A stretch of 8,984 bases of DNA from Spirochaetales bacterium (GTDB lineage Bacteria; Spirochaetota; Spirochaetia; Sphaerochaetales; Sphaerochaetaceae). How positions within the stretch are numbered: the stretch's first letter is position 1; each line of letters begins with the position of its first letter. Where the stretch lies: contig JAAYQY010000225.1 of NCBI GenBank assembly GCA_012519125.1, positions 1 through 8,984 on the forward strand, read 5' to 3'. Below the pieces are notes generated by a model, which was not told the DNA's origin, made no database searches, and worked only from the letters and a program-made list of their open reading frames with translations. A program made the position numbers and the translations under genes. Shown here one piece after another: positions 7,380 to 8,984 of this stretch.

Positions 7380-8654
7380 ATGAAAACACGTGCTATCAGG
7401 CTGTATGGAGCCAATGACTTGAGACTTGAGGAGTTTGAGCTTCCTCCCATCGCATCGGACGAAATCCTTGCCAAGGTGGTCACCAACAGCATCTGCATGA
7501 GCGACCATAAGGCTGCAGAGCAGGGCGCCAGCCACAAAAGGGTACCCAATGATATCGATAAGAATCCCATCATGCTCGGCCATGAGTTCTGTGGCGAGAT
7601 TGTGGAAGTGGGTGAGCAGTGGAAATCCAAATTCAAGGTGGGTTCCCGGTTCTCGATCCAGCCGGCTCTCAACTACCAGGGAACGCTCGATGCACCGGGC
7701 TACTCGTTCCGCTATATCGGAGGGGATGCCACCTACGTTGTGATTCCCCACCAGGTGATGGATCTCGATTGCCTCTTGCCCTATGAAGGGGATGCGTTCT
7801 TCCTTGGCAGCCTTGCTGAGCCTGTCTCCTGTGTGGTTGGTACCTTCCATGCGATGTATCACACCACCAACGGCAGTTATGTCCATGATATGGGCATCGT
7901 GGAGGGAGGCAACCTTGCCATCCTCGCCGGAGTAGGCCCCATGGGTCTCTCTGCCATCGACTATGCACTGCACAACACCGGCCGCAAGCCTGGCAGACTT
8001 GTAGTAACTGATATCGACGATGCACGGCTTGCCAGGGCACAGTCCTTGTACAGCCTCGAGGATGCCAAGGCAAACGGGGTGGAGCTGATCTACCTGAACA
8101 CCAAGGGCCTTGCAGACCCGGTGAAAACGATGATGGAGCTCACCGACAATCATGGCTATGACGATGTGCTGGTCATGGCTCCGGTACGGGCTTTGGTCGA
8201 GCAGGCTGATGCCATCCTGGCCAAGGATGGGTGCCTGAACTTCTTTGCCGGCCCGAACAAGACTGATTTCTCCGCCACCATGAACTTCTACAACGTCCAC
8301 TATGGTTCCACTCACATCGTAGGGACCAGTGGTGGCAATACCGATGACATGCGTGAGTCCCTTGCCCTGATGGAGAAGGGACTGATCAACCCAGCCGCCA
8401 TGGTGACCCATATCGGTGGGCTCTCCGCGGTACCCGAGGCGGTCATCAACCTTCCTTCCATCCCCGGTGGCAAGAAGATGATGTATACCCATCTCGATTT
8501 TCCGCTCACCGCTCTTGATGATCTGGCCGAGCTCGGCAAAGACAATCCTGTCTTTGCAGAACTGGCGGTACTGGTTGAGAAACACAATGGTCTTTGGAAT
8601 GCCGAGGCTGAGAAGTATCTCATGGAGCACTGCACCAAGCGCGTCAAGGAGTAA
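7380..8654 (+). CDS. sorE: Medium-chain dehydrogenase resembling L-sorbose-1-phosphate reductase (SorE-like)
   Basis: SorE reduces L-sorbose 1-phosphate to D-glucitol 6-phosphate. This 424-residue protein matches what I remember of SorE over most of its length: the N-terminus MKTRAIRLYGANDLRLEEFE, NPIMLGHEFCGEIVEVG (62-78), PGYSFRYIGGDATYVVIP (106-123), CLLPYEGD (131-138), GCLNFFAGP (284-292) and VGTSGGNTDDMR (314-325). Candidate catalytic zinc ligands are Cys39, His68 with Glu69, and Glu147 in LAEPVSC. The four-cysteine structural-zinc lobe of classical alcohol dehydrogenases is absent. The Rossmann motif is AGVGPMG (183-189), with Asp211 after the second strand. The ATG has AGGAG at 7369-7373, six bases upstream and overlapping the SDR stop. 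Lying between a SrlD-like dehydrogenase and a sugar kinase, it most plausibly handles a ketose 1-phosphate. Another polyol-phosphate substrate cannot be excluded. Confidence 0.85.
   Translation: MKTRAIRLYGANDLRLEEFELPPIASDEILAKVVTNSICMSDHKAAEQGASHKRVPNDIDKNPIMLGHEFCGEIVEVGEQWKSKFKVGSRFSIQPALNYQGTLDAPGYSFRYIGGDATYVVIPHQVMDLDCLLPYEGDAFFLGSLAEPVSCVVGTFHAMYHTTNGSYVHDMGIVEGGNLAILAGVGPMGLSAIDYALHNTGRKPGRLVVTDIDDARLARAQSLYSLEDAKANGVELIYLNTKGLADPVKTMMELTDNHGYDDVLVMAPVRALVEQADAILAKDGCLNFFAGPNKTDFSATMNFYNVHYGSTHIVGTSGGNTDDMRESLALMEKGLINPAAMVTHIGGLSAVPEAVINLPSIPGGKKMMYTHLDFPLTALDDLAELGKDNPVFAELAVLVEKHNGLWNAEAEKYLMEHCTKRVKE
8646..8651 (+). promoter_or_regulatory. Ribosome binding site for the terminal kinase gene
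   Basis: AAGGAG lies within the last codons of the SorE-like gene, five bases before the ATG at 8657. It fixes the start of the truncated kinase, two bases after the preceding stop, and implies coupled translation. Confidence 0.75.
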
Positions 8655-8656
8655 GG

Positions 8657-8984
8657 ATGAAGAAGCATATTGCCATCGACTTGGGAGCCTCCAATGGGCG
8701 GGTTCTGGTTGGGGACCTTTCCAGCTTTGAGGTGGTCCACCGTTTTGTCACCCACAACGATCAGATTCTGGGAGAGTTCTACTGGAACATCCAGGGCCTG
8801 TTCAATGAGATCAAGGTAGGCCTTCGCAAAGCTTTTGCCCAGTACGGCGAGCAGATTGTGTCCATTGGGATTGATACCTGGGGGGTCGATTACGTGCTTA
8901 CTGATGCAAAAGGCAGTCTGGTGTCGCTGTGCTATCACTATCGTGACGGCCGCACCGATGGCCTGATCGAGGAAGTTTCACACG
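8657..8984 (+). CDS. FGGY-family sugar kinase, rhamnulokinase-like (3' end missing)
   Basis: Only the first 109 residues are in the window; a full FGGY kinase is about 480-500. The family phosphorylates sugars with ATP, and the RhaB branch phosphorylates ketoses at C1. Visible signatures are the N-terminal phosphate-binding loop IDLGASNGR (7-15), SIGIDTWGVDYVL (69-81) and YRDGRTDG (95-102). These correspond closely to DLGASSGR, SIGIDTWGVDFVL and YRDSRTNG as I recall them from E. coli RhaB, so assignment to the RhaB-like branch is strong. The actual sugar is less clear: no rhamnose isomerase or rhamnulose-1-phosphate aldolase is seen here, while SorE-like and SrlD-like enzymes are directly upstream. 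A ketohexose such as L-sorbose or a related ketose is therefore possible. Automated annotation would probably call it rhamnulokinase. Confidence 0.9.
   Translation, partial: MKKHIAIDLGASNGRVLVGDLSSFEVVHRFVTHNDQILGEFYWNIQGLFNEIKVGLRKAFAQYGEQIVSIGIDTWGVDYVLTDAKGSLVSLCYHYRDGRTDGLIEEVSH

Noticed and set aside
7011..8630. 539-codon open frame on the minus strand
   Set aside because: It lies entirely opposite the SorE-like and SDR coding regions, shows no recognisable motifs, and is explained by the codon bias of the plus-strand genes.
8657..8984. True L-rhamnulose pathway as the role of the kinase
   Set aside because: It is not excluded, but not favoured: no rhamnose isomerase or aldolase is present, and the adjacent dehydrogenases fit a sorbose-type pathway better.

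Overview
The window is one uninterrupted, plus-strand, tightly packed gene run. It holds seven genes, the first truncated at the left edge and the last at the right edge. Gaps are 10, 25, 7, -4, 9 and 2 bases, and a Shine-Dalgarno-like sequence precedes every start in view. I see no promoter, terminator, RNA gene, insertion sequence, repeat array or CRISPR. The layout suggests the middle of a single long operon whose promoter, transporter and regulator, if present, lie outside.

Left half (1-4874): a 2-oxo-acid dehydrogenase multienzyme complex in the order E2 (partial), E3, E1. E1 is a single polypeptide joining the alpha and beta subunits, which are more often separate. Its E1-alpha signature resembles the pyruvate/acetoin branch more than the branched-chain oxo-acid branch, so acetyl-CoA formation from pyruvate is the leading reading.

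Right half (4882-8984): a PHP-family metal-dependent hydrolase of unknown substrate; a short-chain dehydrogenase whose C-terminal part closely resembles sorbitol-6-phosphate 2-dehydrogenase (SrlD/SorD) but carries an unrecognised N-terminal extension of about 110 residues; a medium-chain dehydrogenase resembling L-sorbose-1-phosphate reductase (SorE); and the N-terminus of an FGGY sugar kinase resembling rhamnulokinase (RhaB).

The last three genes can be read as a route: a ketose phosphorylated at C1 by the kinase, reduced at C2 by the SorE-like enzyme to a hexitol 6-phosphate, then oxidised by the SrlD-like enzyme to fructose 6-phosphate. In classical enterobacterial sorbose use the first step is a PTS; here a kinase would replace it. 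The pyruvate formed by glycolysis could feed the co-encoded dehydrogenase complex. This pathway is inference from family resemblance and gene order.

Organism: a bacterium of moderately high G+C (not counted; estimated above 50%). The style (fused E1, dense sugar-catabolic operon) would fit a fermentative bacterium such as a Sphaerochaeta-type spirochaete, but this is a low-confidence guess and no marker gene is present.
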